A stretch of 64,000 bases of DNA from Bacillus_BE sp042263505 (GCF_042263505.1 NZ_JBHKFI010000005.1:143664-207663), one strand, 5' to 3'. Positions 6,619 to 16,070 are shown, numbered from the stretch's first letter. Program-made: numbers and translations. The notes: a model not told the origin generated them from the sequence alone.

Positions 6619-8016
6619 ATGATTCATCAATATAAATTAAATGGCTACAACATCGTTCTTGATACATATAGTGGCTCTGTTCATGTCGTGGATGATTTAG
6701 CTTATGACATCATAGGGCTTTATGAAAATACTTCGAAGGAAGCAATTATTACAAAGATTTTGGAAAAATATGCACAGGATCCTGATATTTTAGAGAAGGA
6801 TATTCAAGATACGATTGCCGATGTGGAAGAATTAGTCCGAGATGGGCAGCTTTTTACGGAGGATGAGTTTAAAGACCTTTCCATTGACTTAAGAAAACGT
6901 AAAACCTATATTAAAGCACTTTGCCTCAACGTCGCCCACACCTGTAATTTGTCTTGTGACTATTGTTTTGCCAGTCAAGGAAAATATAACGGAGATCGTG
7001 CCCTTATGAGCTTTGAAGTGGGAAAAAAAGCGATTGATTTTCTATTAGAAAATTCCGGAAAACACCGAAATCTTGATATCGACTTTTTCGGCGGAGAGCC
7101 ACTTATGGCTTGGAAAGTTGTCAAACAGATTGTGGAGTACGCACGAAGCAAGGAAGCAGAGTATAAAAAGGTTTTTCGCTTTACATTTACAACCAATGGT
7201 ATGTTATTAAATGACGAAGTTACAGAGTTTTTAAATAAGGAAATGCATAATGTGGTTTTAAGCCTTGATGGTCGGAAAGAGGTTCATGACCGACTTCGCA
7301 AAACTGTCACAGGCAAAGGTAGTTATGACCATATCATTCCTAAATTTCAGGCATTCGTCAAAAAACGTGGTGACAAAGAATACTATGTTCGCGGAACCTA
7401 TACACATAACAATGTGGATTTCACAAATGATATTTTTCATATCGCTGATTTAGGATTTGATAAGCTTTCAATGGAGCCAGTAATCAGTGATCCGAAAGAA
7501 CCATATGCATTAACCGAGGACGATCTTCCTGAAATCTATCATCAATATGAAATTCTCGCCAAAGAAATGTTGAAGCGTGGCGAAGAAGGCAACGGCTTTA
7601 CTTTTTATCATTACATGCTTGATCTATCAGAAGGACCATGTATTCAGAAGAGAATTTCTGGCTGTGGTTCAGGAACAGAGTATCTCGCTGTAACCCCTTG
7701 GGGAGAGCTGTTCCCTTGCCACCAATTTGTTGGCGACGAAGAATACAGTATGGGAAACCTTTGGGATGGCATCACGAAACATGAAATCCATGACGAATTT
7801 AAAACAAGTAATTGCTATTCGAAGCCTGAGTGTCAAGACTGCTGGGCCAAGCTATATTGTAGCGGAGGTTGTCCTGCCAACGCTTTACATGCAACAGGCT
7901 CTATCAATGGCACTTATGATTTCAGCTGCGACATCTTCCGCAAAAGAGTTGAATGCTCTATGATGGTTAAAGTTGCGGAGTCATTGAGAGCAATGGAAGA
8001 CCAAACTGCTCAATAG
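6619..8016 (+). CDS. scfB: Radical SAM/SPASM SCIFF peptide maturase (thioether-forming)
   Basis: A 465-residue radical SAM enzyme. Residues 1-95 resemble the RiPP-recognition region. The SAM-cluster motif C109-NLS-C113-DY-C116 follows NVAHT, and FFGGEPLMAW is the SAM-binding GGE motif. The C-terminal SPASM part holds GCGSGTEYLAVTPWGELFPCHQF and, near the end, CYSKPECQDCWAKLYCSGGCP with further cysteines. These match the family that installs thioether cross-links in SCIFF. ATG 6619 follows AAAAGGAG. The gene is downstream of scfA behind a leaky-looking terminator and ends at a strong one. No export or protease gene is adjacent; the neighbouring MFS genes are not obvious partners. Confidence 0.93.
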   Translation: MIHQYKLNGYNIVLDTYSGSVHVVDDLAYDIIGLYENTSKEAIITKILEKYAQDPDILEKDIQDTIADVEELVRDGQLFTEDEFKDLSIDLRKRKTYIKALCLNVAHTCNLSCDYCFASQGKYNGDRALMSFEVGKKAIDFLLENSGKHRNLDIDFFGGEPLMAWKVVKQIVEYARSKEAEYKKVFRFTFTTNGMLLNDEVTEFLNKEMHNVVLSLDGRKEVHDRLRKTVTGKGSYDHIIPKFQAFVKKRGDKEYYVRGTYTHNNVDFTNDIFHIADLGFDKLSMEPVISDPKEPYALTEDDLPEIYHQYEILAKEMLKRGEEGNGFTFYHYMLDLSEGPCIQKRISGCGSGTEYLAVTPWGELFPCHQFVGDEEYSMGNLWDGITKHEIHDEFKTSNCYSKPECQDCWAKLYCSGGCPANALHATGSINGTYDFSCDIFRKRVECSMMVKVAESLRAMEDQTAQ

Positions 8017-8026
8017 AAATTTATAG

Positions 8027-8074
8027 AAGCTGGGCTGTAATCCTGAAAAGTTTAGGATTTGCCCAGCTTTTTTA
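8027..8074 (+). terminator. Intrinsic terminator after scfB
   Basis: AAGCTGGGC pairs with GCCCAGCTT, with an inner AATCCT/AGGATT helix, followed by a run of T. It closes the scfAB unit. Confidence 0.85.
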
Positions 8075-8089
8075 CTTGTATTGCTTGGA

Positions 8090-8215
8090 TTCTGAGAGTT
8101 TGAAAGCATTTTGCTGGAGTTTGAGAATAAGGTTTTTAGATTTAGAAATAAATGCTGGCAATTTGAAAATAAATCTGGAAAACTTGAAAACAAATCCAGA
8201 TAACCTGAGAATACC
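8090..8215. repeat. Degenerate 21-bp tandem repeat, six units
   Basis: Six consecutive 21-base units start at 8090, 8111, 8132, 8153, 8174 and 8195. Each keeps a core like TTTGAAAATAAA after a CTGG-like start (for example units 4 and 5). Translation on the minus strand would give a seven-residue pattern of the type LFSN. That minus frame runs into scfB and through its terminator, so I treat the repeat as non-coding. Confidence 0.75.
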
Positions 8216-8407
8216 CCCCACAAACCACACCCCCTAAGAACCATTTCTGCTACAATAAAATCATCAATCATCAAATAGGAGTAGGGAAGCATGTCAAATA
8301 TTTTTGATTTTGCTAAAATGGGGTACCAGTGTCAACACTCTACTGCTTTGAAATCCATTTCATCATTTACGTTGAATTATAGATCAATTTTTGGGGAGAT
8401 GAATGCT

Positions 8408-9013
8408 ATGTATCGTACATTTATATTTGATTTGGATGGGACGATTATCGATTCAGAGTTGACTGGACTAACAACATTACAAGCGATTTTAAAAGAACAA
8501 GGGATTGAAAAAACATTAGATGAACTTCGATTTTCGCTTGGAATACCAGGGACGACCACTTTAGAAGTGCTAAATATTGCTGATATCCCAACAACACTCC
8601 AAGCATGGATGGAAAAAGAAAAACCGCTCATGAAAAATGTCCCTATTTTTTCTGGCATGATGGAGGTGATTGAGAAATTACCATTAAAGGGAATTGTGAC
8701 CTCGCAGTCAAAGGCAGAACTAAATAATAGCTTTTACCAGCTGAATATTGCCCATTATTTCCATACCATCATTTCTGCAGATGATACAGAAAAGCATAAA
8801 CCAAATCCAGAACCATTAAAACTTGCACTCAAAAGGTTGGGTGTAAAATCAAGTGAAGCAATATACATTGGCGATTCACGTTATGATATGCAATGTGCCA
8901 GATCCGCGGGAGTTGATTTTGGTCTTGCTCTCTGGGGTGCAAAAGAATCTAAAGGCTTTGAGCAGGCGAAATATATTTTTAAAAGTCCTATTGATATATT
9001 AAAATTAATTTAA
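8408..9013 (+). CDS. HAD-superfamily hydrolase (Gph/beta-phosphoglucomutase-like)
   Basis: A HAD phosphatase of 201 residues. Motif I is FIFDLDGTIIDSE at the N-terminus, motif II includes IVTSQSK, and motifs III/IV are KHKPNPEP and YIGDSRYDM. A small alpha-helical cap lies between motifs I and II. The substrate is unknown; small phosphosugars or phosphoglycolate are usual. The frame is open back to ATG 8291, which also has a good AGGAG site, and that form would add 39 residues with no HAD similarity. I prefer ATG 8408 (GGGGAG nine bases upstream) because the fold begins there. Confidence 0.8.
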   Translation: MYRTFIFDLDGTIIDSELTGLTTLQAILKEQGIEKTLDELRFSLGIPGTTTLEVLNIADIPTTLQAWMEKEKPLMKNVPIFSGMMEVIEKLPLKGIVTSQSKAELNNSFYQLNIAHYFHTIISADDTEKHKPNPEPLKLALKRLGVKSSEAIYIGDSRYDMQCARSAGVDFGLALWGAKESKGFEQAKYIFKSPIDILKLI

Positions 9014-9036
9014 TAAAATTGTAAAATCATTGTTTA

Positions 9037-9060
9037 TGCTGCTTCCAATGGGAGCAGCAT
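9037..9060 (+). terminator. Possible terminator after the HAD gene
   Basis: ATGCTGCT pairs with AGCAGCAT around a short loop. The T-tract is weak, so terminator activity is uncertain. Confidence 0.4.
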
Positions 9061-9204
9061 TACCTTTATATTTATATGGGAAAAATGAATCCATCAGGTA
9101 AAAAAATAGAATAATAAAAATGCACTTGCTATAATAATAGATATGCAATTTTTTATGTGAAAATAGGAATATTTACAACCAAGGTTATTCAATAGGAGGT
9201 TTCA

Positions 9205-10530
9205 ATGAATAAAAATATGTATGTGTTTGGGGGATTGGTGATCACCACCCTCATTTCTGCACTGGATTCAAATATCATGCAGACGGCGAGTCCAACGATT
9301 GTCAATACTTTAGGGGGAATGGAGTATTTTGCTTGGATTTTCGCCGTCTATATGCTGGCAAGTACGGTAACGGTTCCGCTATACGGAAAGTTATCAGATA
9401 TGTACGGGCGTAAAAAACTATTAATGATATCCGTTGGTCTATTTACGGTTGGCTCCATCCTTTGCGGAATCGCTAATTCTATGGTTATGCTCATTATTTT
9501 TCGTGGTATTCAAGGATTAGGGGCAGGGGGGATGATTCCGCTCTCTATGATTATTGTTGGAGACCTATTTACCATCGAAAAACGAGGAAAAATTCAGGCG
9601 GTGTTTAGTAGTATTTGGGCGCTATCATCGATTATTGGCCCTATTCTCGGCTCTTTCTTTGTAGAAGAATTAACATGGAGATGGATTTTCTTTATTAATA
9701 TCCCAATTGGTATAGCGACCATCCTCTGTTTAATCCCATATAAAGAACAAAGAGAATTTACAAAAACGCAAATTGATTACAAAGGTTTTTTCCTCTTTGC
9801 TATTTCGATCACTTTATTATTATTAGCAACTAATGTCAGCAGCCCTTTATGGTATATTGTCTTTGGTTTGCTATTATTAATCATCTTTTTATTTGTTGAA
9901 AAGAAAGAACCGTCGCCATTTTTGCCTATTACGATTTTTAAGAATAAAGGCATTCTAATGACGAATCTATTTATGATGTTTTATAGTTTATCCTTCTTTG
10001 GAACCACTAATTTTATTCCATTGTTTTTACAAGAAGGTAAGCATATGAGCATTTATAAGAGTGGCTTAATTCTTTTAAGTATTGCGCTCGGATGGACATT
10101 TGGAAGTACCCCATCAGGAAAATGGATTATTCGCTTCGGTTATAAAAAATTATTTATTATCGGCAGTTTTACCACAACATTATCAGGTCTCTTACTCTTT
10201 TTATTTATAAGAGAATTATCCTATTTTCAGCTATTTGCTATATTAATCGTTCAAGGATTTTCTTTTGGCCTTTTGTTTGCCATTGGGACGATTGCCTCGC
10301 AGGAATTTGCTGATTTTGAAATTAAAGGGCTCTCAACATCGCTGCAAATGTTCTTAAGAAATATTGGAACTTCCGTTGGGGTGACCATTATGGGAGTAAT
10401 CATCAACCAAACAGCAAGCATTGCATTAGGAATGAAAAATGTCTTCTTATTTGCTCTTTGCATCAGTGTGATCACGATTTTAATCAGCTTTTTGATTCCG
10501 GCAAAGGCTCCTGATGGAAGTCATGGGTAA
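9205..10530 (+). CDS. MFS transporter, DHA2/EmrB-QacA type (multidrug efflux-like)
   Basis: A membrane protein of 441 residues. The start of TM1 carries the DHA2 motif LDSNIMQTASPTIV, the TM2-3 loop reads GKLSDMYGRKKLL, and GLGAGGMIPLSM marks TM4; motif C (GPILGS) is in TM5. It is a little shorter than typical 14-TM members. Proton-driven export of drugs or peptides is the family role; the actual substrate is not evident. The start ATG 9205 has AGGAGG at ideal spacing. It stands alone between terminators. Confidence 0.88.
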   Translation: MNKNMYVFGGLVITTLISALDSNIMQTASPTIVNTLGGMEYFAWIFAVYMLASTVTVPLYGKLSDMYGRKKLLMISVGLFTVGSILCGIANSMVMLIIFRGIQGLGAGGMIPLSMIIVGDLFTIEKRGKIQAVFSSIWALSSIIGPILGSFFVEELTWRWIFFINIPIGIATILCLIPYKEQREFTKTQIDYKGFFLFAISITLLLLATNVSSPLWYIVFGLLLLIIFLFVEKKEPSPFLPITIFKNKGILMTNLFMMFYSLSFFGTTNFIPLFLQEGKHMSIYKSGLILLSIALGWTFGSTPSGKWIIRFGYKKLFIIGSFTTTLSGLLLFLFIRELSYFQLFAILIVQGFSFGLLFAIGTIASQEFADFEIKGLSTSLQMFLRNIGTSVGVTIMGVIINQTASIALGMKNVFLFALCISVITILISFLIPAKAPDGSHG

Positions 10531-10582
10531 TGCCTGAATAAAGAACTTATTATTATTCCAATAAAATTTAATTCTTTTTTTG

Positions 10583-10622
10583 AAAAAATATCGCTTCATT
10601 TATTTGAAACGATATTTTTTTT
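10583..10622 (+). terminator. Intrinsic terminator after the DHA2 transporter
   Basis: AAAAAATATCG pairs with CGATATTTTTT, ending in a T-tract. Confidence 0.8.
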
Positions 10623-10742
10623 GTCCCAGCAATTAATGTAATTTACTAATTTATTAGGAAAAAGAACATTTATTCAAGTGGCAAATAAGGAGAATCTGTC
10701 TTAAGTATGAAGAATTCTTTTTTTACTTTGAAGGATAATTAA

Positions 10743-11303
10743 TTGCCAGGTAAAGAACAGCACTTCTCTGGTAAGATAATAGGGAGGGAGGGAAACCTGC
10801 TTATGGTGGAAATAAAATCTGTAAAAATTGATGGCGAAGAAATTCATGTCTTCCAGAGTGTGATATTTATTTTCGCCTCCAATACGGGTTATACATTGGA
10901 ATTGGACATGATTATTAGTGAAGTTGTTTTCAATAAGTATAAAAAAGAAACAGAATTAATTATTGAGATAGAATTAAAGGATGGAAGAGTATTTGCCTTT
11001 ATCATGCAGCTTAAGGCATGGAATAGCGAATTGCCACGGTTGACTCTGTTTTGTGAAATTGGCACAGTGGATGAGTATGTAAACTTTCCAATCATCACAG
11101 AAGAGGATTCGGACTTTCCTAAATTAAAGGGTGGAATTACATTAGCGGATATTCGCAAAGTAGAAATGCCATGGGAAAATATCACACTTCGATTGAAGCT
11201 GCCGATTGAACAAGTAGAATGGCTTTCTCAGCAAAAAAGAGCGGATCTTAATAGCTTGTTTAATGAAATGATTGAAGAGTATCGTAAACGGAGCTTGAAA
11301 TAG
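10743..11303 (+). CDS. Hypothetical protein, 186 aa
   Basis: I do not recognise this protein. It has no signal peptide or membrane span. The N-terminal half is beta-rich (FSGKIIGREGNLLMVEIKSVKI and similar) and the C-terminal third is more helical (VEWLSQQKRADLNSLFNEMIEEYRKR). TTG 10743 follows GAAGGA with eight-base spacing and keeps the first strand intact; ATG 10803 would cut into it. It is flanked by terminator-like hairpins and is probably monocistronic. Confidence 0.65.
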   Translation: MPGKEQHFSGKIIGREGNLLMVEIKSVKIDGEEIHVFQSVIFIFASNTGYTLELDMIISEVVFNKYKKETELIIEIELKDGRVFAFIMQLKAWNSELPRLTLFCEIGTVDEYVNFPIITEEDSDFPKLKGGITLADIRKVEMPWENITLRLKLPIEQVEWLSQQKRADLNSLFNEMIEEYRKRSLK

Positions 11304-11649
11304 TTAAGATTCGTATTTAAGAGTGAATAATCTTTAACTATATTAAAGAGCTGTATTATTGGTGAATATACATACTATAAAAAGAGGCTGATATTTTGAT
11401 ATGAATAAGAAATCAGCTCTTTAGAGACATCATTATTATCCTTTTTGTACAAAAAATGTTACGAAATGACTAGTGAAAGATGGTTGAAACACTAAATTAA
11501 ATAGCATAATATGGAATTAAGGGGATATTTTCGCAATTAATAATTATTAGTTTAAGATGATTAATTATACATATGGTCAACCCCCATTTGAATAGAGCAG
11601 AAGAATGAACAGAGGATAGTAAATATGAAAATGGAGTGGGGATTTTTTC
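11304..11649. other. Intergenic region with one hairpin
   Basis: A 346-base gap. A hairpin at 11381-11423 (AAAGAGGCTGAT with ATCAGCTCTTT, one bulged G) is a plausible terminator for the hypothetical gene. The rest is AT-rich and presumably holds the promoter of the cyclase; I see no gene. Confidence 0.5.
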
Positions 11650-12738
11650 ATGAATCAAATCATTCAATCTAGTTTATCCAACATTGCAATTATTTTCTTA
11701 ATGCATTTATGTTGTGATATTTTGATTAAAAAAAGACATCGATACGGTCCAGGTTATTTTCTACTTGGCATGATTACCATTATTTCTGCTTCCGTGATTA
11801 TTATGTTTTATCTACCAATAAAATTCGGAGGCTATCATTTAGATTTAAGATGGATCCCATTGGTGATGCTTGCCTATAAATGGGGAGGAAAATTGGCTCT
11901 TCCTACCCTCTTGATAACGTCTATTTGGAGATTATGCATGGGAAGTGCGGGTGCAGTTCCGGGTGTGATTTTTGGAATGATGATGCCAGTTTTGGTTGGA
12001 TTAATTTTTCGAAGAAAGCTTGGTACCGCTCCTAAAATAGGGATGTTTCCTCTTTTTTGGCTAATTTTCATTTCTTGGTTTGTTTGTGACATTCCTATTA
12101 TTTTTATCGTTCCAAAAGGGCTAATGGTATTTTATGAAATCGCTTTCCTAAGAATCATTACCTTCATGTTAACGGGATTCACCTTGAATTTTTTTATTTC
12201 GAATACGGAAAAGGAGCTGCGCATGCGGGAGAAACTTCATTACTTGGCAGAACGGGATCCTTTAACAAGTCTATATAATATTCGTTTTTTTGAAACAAAG
12301 TTAAAATCATATACCTATACAAAAAAATATAAATATATCATTATGATTGATATTGATCATTTCAAAATAATTAATGATACATATGGCCATTTAAACGGAG
12401 ATTACATACTTAAAAAAGTAGCAAAGGTTATTGTAGATACATCCTCGAAGTTTGGAAAAATTGATACGATTATTGGAAGATATGGCGGTGAAGAATTTAT
12501 TATTTTTGCGGATGCTCCTTTTAATAAGGATGTAGTCAATTTAGTGGAAGACATTCGTCAAGAAATTGAAGAAGAGATCTTTTACACTGAGGACTTTAAT
12601 CGGAAAATTCGGCTTACCGTGTCCATTGGCGTATCTGAGCTAGAAGATTTTTCGCACTTTCACCGAGCAGTTGAATTGGCTGATCAATGCTTGTATAAAT
12701 CAAAGAAAAATGGTCGAAACCAAGTTCATTTTGTTTAG
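11650..12738 (+). CDS. Membrane diguanylate cyclase with 5TMR-LYT-like sensor
   Basis: A 362-residue protein with about five or six membrane segments in residues 1-180, including the GPGYFLLGM and W-rich pattern of 5TMR-LYT sensors. A GGDEF domain fills the rest (from about 195). The active loop is GRYGGEEF at about 279-283, and DIDHFKIINDTYGH binds metal and nucleotide, so synthesis of c-di-GMP is expected. The inhibitory I-site before GGEEF reads GKID instead of RxxD, so product inhibition may be lost. GGGG before ATG 11650 is the likely ribosome site. Confidence 0.88.
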   Translation: MNQIIQSSLSNIAIIFLMHLCCDILIKKRHRYGPGYFLLGMITIISASVIIMFYLPIKFGGYHLDLRWIPLVMLAYKWGGKLALPTLLITSIWRLCMGSAGAVPGVIFGMMMPVLVGLIFRRKLGTAPKIGMFPLFWLIFISWFVCDIPIIFIVPKGLMVFYEIAFLRIITFMLTGFTLNFFISNTEKELRMREKLHYLAERDPLTSLYNIRFFETKLKSYTYTKKYKYIIMIDIDHFKIINDTYGHLNGDYILKKVAKVIVDTSSKFGKIDTIIGRYGGEEFIIFADAPFNKDVVNLVEDIRQEIEEEIFYTEDFNRKIRLTVSIGVSELEDFSHFHRAVELADQCLYKSKKNGRNQVHFV

Positions 12739-13028
12739 GAAAGGACTGCTGGAGGAGTTGGAAAATTTCGAACTTTTTTTAGCGACTATTTATCAATTGG
12801 TCATTAGAAAAATTTATATCTGGACCTCATAGATTATTGGCATATTATTATTTTCATGGCAAGAAAATGATGTTTATGATACAGTTGCCTTAATATAGCG
12901 GAAAATCAAATTCTGAGATAAATGAAAATCCCCCAAATTTATCTTATTATAAGGATGGAAATCATGAATAGTCCAATCTAATCTCCACCCATTTTGAGCT
13001 AAAAGATTGATTCAGATGGGGGATAGAA

Positions 13029-14240
13029 ATGAATCAAAATCGAAACTTTTCTTTCTTATTAATAGGTCAATCGCTTGCCAATATTGGCGATGTCTTATAT
13101 GTGGTAAGCATAATTTATACGATATATGAATTAACTGAATCAGCGATAGCGGCTTCGTTGGTACCATTTATTGTGACAACATCCATGTTTCTTTCGAGCT
13201 TATTGACACCAATCTTGATATCCAAAATTCAATTAAATTGGATAATGGCAGGTTCTCAGATAGGAAAAACCATCTTGCTTTTTTTCCTAGGTTTTGGAAT
13301 GTCTTATTTAACAGCGGAAAATTATGGGTTTTTGTTTGTCCTGATTGGTTTGATTGCACTTTTAGATGGCTGTGCCAATCCCATTAAACAATCATTAATT
13401 CCTCATTATGTTAAAAAAGAACAGCTTTTACAAGCGAATAGTATGGTGGAAGCAATAACTCAGTTGATACAAGCGACTATGTGGTTTGTCGGGAGTTTGT
13501 TCCTTCGGGTTCTAAACGCCCAGCAATTAATATGGGTTGTCGGTCTACTTTTTATTATGGCTAGTAGTATTCTATGCCTGCTTGAAAATGTTCAGCATCA
13601 TCCTCTTAAGTCTCAAAAAATGATGGAACAAATGAGAGAAGGATGGAAAACATTAGTGGAGATTCCCGTTTTGAAGACCATGTCAAAGATGATTTTTCTC
13701 GAAACTATTGCAGGAACGGTCTGGATTGCCGCTATTCTTTATGTCTTTGCTAAGGAAGTGTTACATGTTAGCGAAGCATGGTGGGGATTTATCAATGGTG
13801 CATATTTTTTTGGCCTGATTCTCGGGAGTATATATTGTATGAAATATTCCTTAACGATAGCAAAGAAGTTAAGTGTTTTTATTTTTCTTGGATCCTTCGC
13901 TTCTTTTGGGATTACTCTAGTGTTTAGTGTGATTAGCAGTCCATGGCTCGCCTTGATTCTCTCATTTGGCATTGGTCTATTTGGCCAAATGAAATTCATT
14001 CCGCAGCAAACCGTCATTCAATCTAGTGTACCCATTGAAAAATTATCTACTGTGTACACTTCATTTGGAGCCATTGAATCAGGAGTTTTTGGTCTAGGAT
14101 CCTTGTTGATGGGAATGGTGGCGGATCTGATTGGCATTCGCATTGTCTTTATTTTAGCGGGGGTCCTACTTGCGATCGTTAGCTTGATTGTTTATAGAAG
14201 TAAGTCATTGTTTGATGCAAGATCTTTTCAGAAAAATTAA
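13029..14240 (+). CDS. MFS transporter (MefA/macrolide-efflux-like)
   Basis: A 403-residue membrane protein with about twelve hydrophobic segments. The N-terminal FSFLLIGQSLANIGDVLYVVSI and the central IPHYVKKEQLLQANSMVEAI region match the MefA-type MFS branch. Members export macrolides or act on unknown metabolites; nothing here identifies the substrate. GGGGG precedes ATG 13029. It is followed by a good terminator and is probably transcribed alone. Confidence 0.82.
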   Translation: MNQNRNFSFLLIGQSLANIGDVLYVVSIIYTIYELTESAIAASLVPFIVTTSMFLSSLLTPILISKIQLNWIMAGSQIGKTILLFFLGFGMSYLTAENYGFLFVLIGLIALLDGCANPIKQSLIPHYVKKEQLLQANSMVEAITQLIQATMWFVGSLFLRVLNAQQLIWVVGLLFIMASSILCLLENVQHHPLKSQKMMEQMREGWKTLVEIPVLKTMSKMIFLETIAGTVWIAAILYVFAKEVLHVSEAWWGFINGAYFFGLILGSIYCMKYSLTIAKKLSVFIFLGSFASFGITLVFSVISSPWLALILSFGIGLFGQMKFIPQQTVIQSSVPIEKLSTVYTSFGAIESGVFGLGSLLMGMVADLIGIRIVFILAGVLLAIVSLIVYRSKSLFDARSFQKN

Positions 14241-14247
14241 GGTCGTG

Positions 14248-14277
14248 AGCAACATCCTGGTGGTGTTGCTTTTTTTA
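14248..14277 (+). terminator. Intrinsic terminator after MFS gene
   Basis: AGCAACA pairs with TGTTGCT, followed by seven T residues. Confidence 0.85.
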
Positions 14278-14368
14278 TTTTCATATGCATTAGGACATTT
14301 GTCCTTTTCGAACTCCTCCACATCGTTTTAAATATTAATATCAAATTGAATTATGAAGAGAGTACGAT

Positions 14369-14560
14369 ATGAAAGGAATCATCTTTGCTTTTTTAGGTGG
14401 AGCGTTTATTACACTGCAAGGGGTAGCTAATGCAAAAATTAGTCAAGATATTGGGACATGGCAAACCGCTACGATTACACAGTTAACGGGATTTATAGTC
14501 ACACTTTTTCTATTGATGCTGCTGCCATCTCAAAAAGTAAATGTCCTCATGAGTGACTAA
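14369..14560 (+). pseudogene. Truncated DMT (YdcZ/DUF606-type) transporter remnant
   Basis: The first 63 codons match the start of small DMT transporters (MKGIIFAFLGGAFITLQGVANAKIS is split here: MKGIIFAFLGGAF then LQGVANAKIS), with about two membrane spans. The usual protein has roughly 140-150 residues and five spans, but this frame stops at 14558-14560. I find no continuation in the following sequence. It is most likely a 5' gene remnant. Confidence 0.7.
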
Positions 14561-15016
14561 AGAGACTATTCTAAGGATGGCGGTGTAGAAGATATAAGGT
14601 ATATTTTTTATTGACATCACCCTCTTTCTCAAAAGAAATAAAATAAATAATATCAATTACCAGTTTACACCAAAGAATATGTGTTTAAAAAAGATTTGAA
14701 TATTTCGAGAATATAAATCAAATATCTATTTGCAACTCTTCATAAAATAGTTTTCAAAAAATAGTGAAAAATTCCTTCTTTACTTATCGGATTAATACGT
14801 TTAAAATCAGATAATATAAAAAATGAAATATTCAATTTAGCTGATTGGTCAACCAAAAGCTCCTAAACACATAATGTTTAGGAGCTTTAATTATTATATT
14901 CGAAAGGGTGAGGGTTAGTGAATATGGAGATATGAAGGGAGGTTAAAGGAAAGAAAATTTTGCATATTCATCTTAAATAATGATGATGAAAAAAGAAGGT
15001 TGGGGGAGGGAGAAAA
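14561..15016. other. Gene-free region with a strong hairpin
   Basis: A 456-base gap after the DMT remnant. It holds a perfect 14-bp hairpin at 14856-14888 (AAAGCTCCTAAACA and its complement), followed by TTAATTATT, which looks like a terminator although no intact gene precedes it. The promoter of the next operon must lie near 14890-15000. I see no gene. Confidence 0.55.
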
Positions 15017-16048
15017 ATGAGTTATAAACTTGGGATCTTGGATCAAAGCCCGATTTTTCCTGGGGGATCGGCACATGAGGCGTTGCAAGAGACTCTTCAT
15101 TTAGCGCGTAATGCAGAAAAATGGGGATATTCACGTTTTTGGGTTTCGGAACACCATCACTCTGAACAAGTTGCAGGGGCTTCACCAGAAATATTGATTT
15201 CTCATCTATTAGCACAAACAGAGGAAATCACGATTGGTTCTGGTGGTGTCTTGCTTCAGCATTATAGTCCATTTAAAGCAGCAGAAAATTTTCATGTACT
15301 GGCAAACTTAGCCCCAGGCAGAGTAGACTTGGGGATTGGAAAGGCACCGGGTGGTCTTCCTTTATCAACTAAGGCACTTCAATACGGAACGGTGAATGAT
15401 GGAAAAGATTTTGAAGAACGTTTCTCTACTTTACAAGCATTGATTGAGAATTCGCTTGAGGAAACTCATCCATTGTTCGGAATTCAAGCAACTCCCATTC
15501 CGAAAATTAAGCCAAAGTTATTTCTTTTGGGTGCAAGCCCTGAGAGTGCTGCGATTGCAGTTCGGTATCAAACCTCTTTTGTATATGGTCTCTTTTTTAA
15601 TAGTGATCGGAGGAAGTTTGCAGAAGCTGCTCGATTGTATCATCAACGAAATCCAAATGGTAGCTTTAAAGTGGGAATTGCAGTGATAGCAGCTTCGATT
15701 CAAAAGGAAGCGGAAGAAATTGCACAAGAACACAGTAAAATCGTCCTTGTCCATTTAAAAAGTGGTCGAACTGTGAAGGTTTTAACAAGGGAACAAGCAG
15801 AATTGTTTGGTCAACAGGCGGGAGAGTCCTATGAAATCGAAGAACAGAAAGTTGATATCGTGGCAGGAACACCACAATTTGTGCAAAAAGCTTTAAATGA
15901 GATTCATCAAAAATTTGGAGTTGATGAGTTTATTCTACACACACCAATTCCAAAAAAGGAAGAACGTTTTCGCTCATTTGAATTATTAAGTCCCATTCGC
16001 TGGAATCAAGCAGATAAACAAGTAGGTAATCTTGTGCAATCAAATTAG
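15017..16048 (+). CDS. LLM-class flavin-dependent oxidoreductase, MsnO8 family (YtmO-like)
   Basis: A 343-residue TIM-barrel flavin enzyme. The N-terminus LGILDQSPI, the WVSEHHHSE motif, and APGRVDLGIGKAPGG are typical of the MsnO8/YtmO group. These use reduced flavin and oxygen, probably on organosulfur compounds. It heads a three-gene cluster with YtnJ- and YtnI-like proteins, matching the B. subtilis ytm/ytn operon used for cysteine derivatives. The ribosome site GGGGGAGGGAG precedes ATG 15017. Substrate is inferred from context. Confidence 0.88.
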   Translation: MSYKLGILDQSPIFPGGSAHEALQETLHLARNAEKWGYSRFWVSEHHHSEQVAGASPEILISHLLAQTEEITIGSGGVLLQHYSPFKAAENFHVLANLAPGRVDLGIGKAPGGLPLSTKALQYGTVNDGKDFEERFSTLQALIENSLEETHPLFGIQATPIPKIKPKLFLLGASPESAAIAVRYQTSFVYGLFFNSDRRKFAEAARLYHQRNPNGSFKVGIAVIAASIQKEAEEIAQEHSKIVLVHLKSGRTVKVLTREQAELFGQQAGESYEIEEQKVDIVAGTPQFVQKALNEIHQKFGVDEFILHTPIPKKEERFRSFELLSPIRWNQADKQVGNLVQSN

Positions 16049-16070
16049 AAGAAAATAAGGAGGAATTGTG

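Noticed and set aside
8090..8215. CRISPR array
   Set aside because: The 21-bp units are contiguous and degenerate with no spacers, and no cas gene is present.
7981..8292. Minus-strand 103-codon frame with a LFSN heptad pattern
   Set aside because: It runs through the scfB terminator and the scfB 3' end. The pattern comes from the 21-bp repeat, and there is no ribosome site of note.
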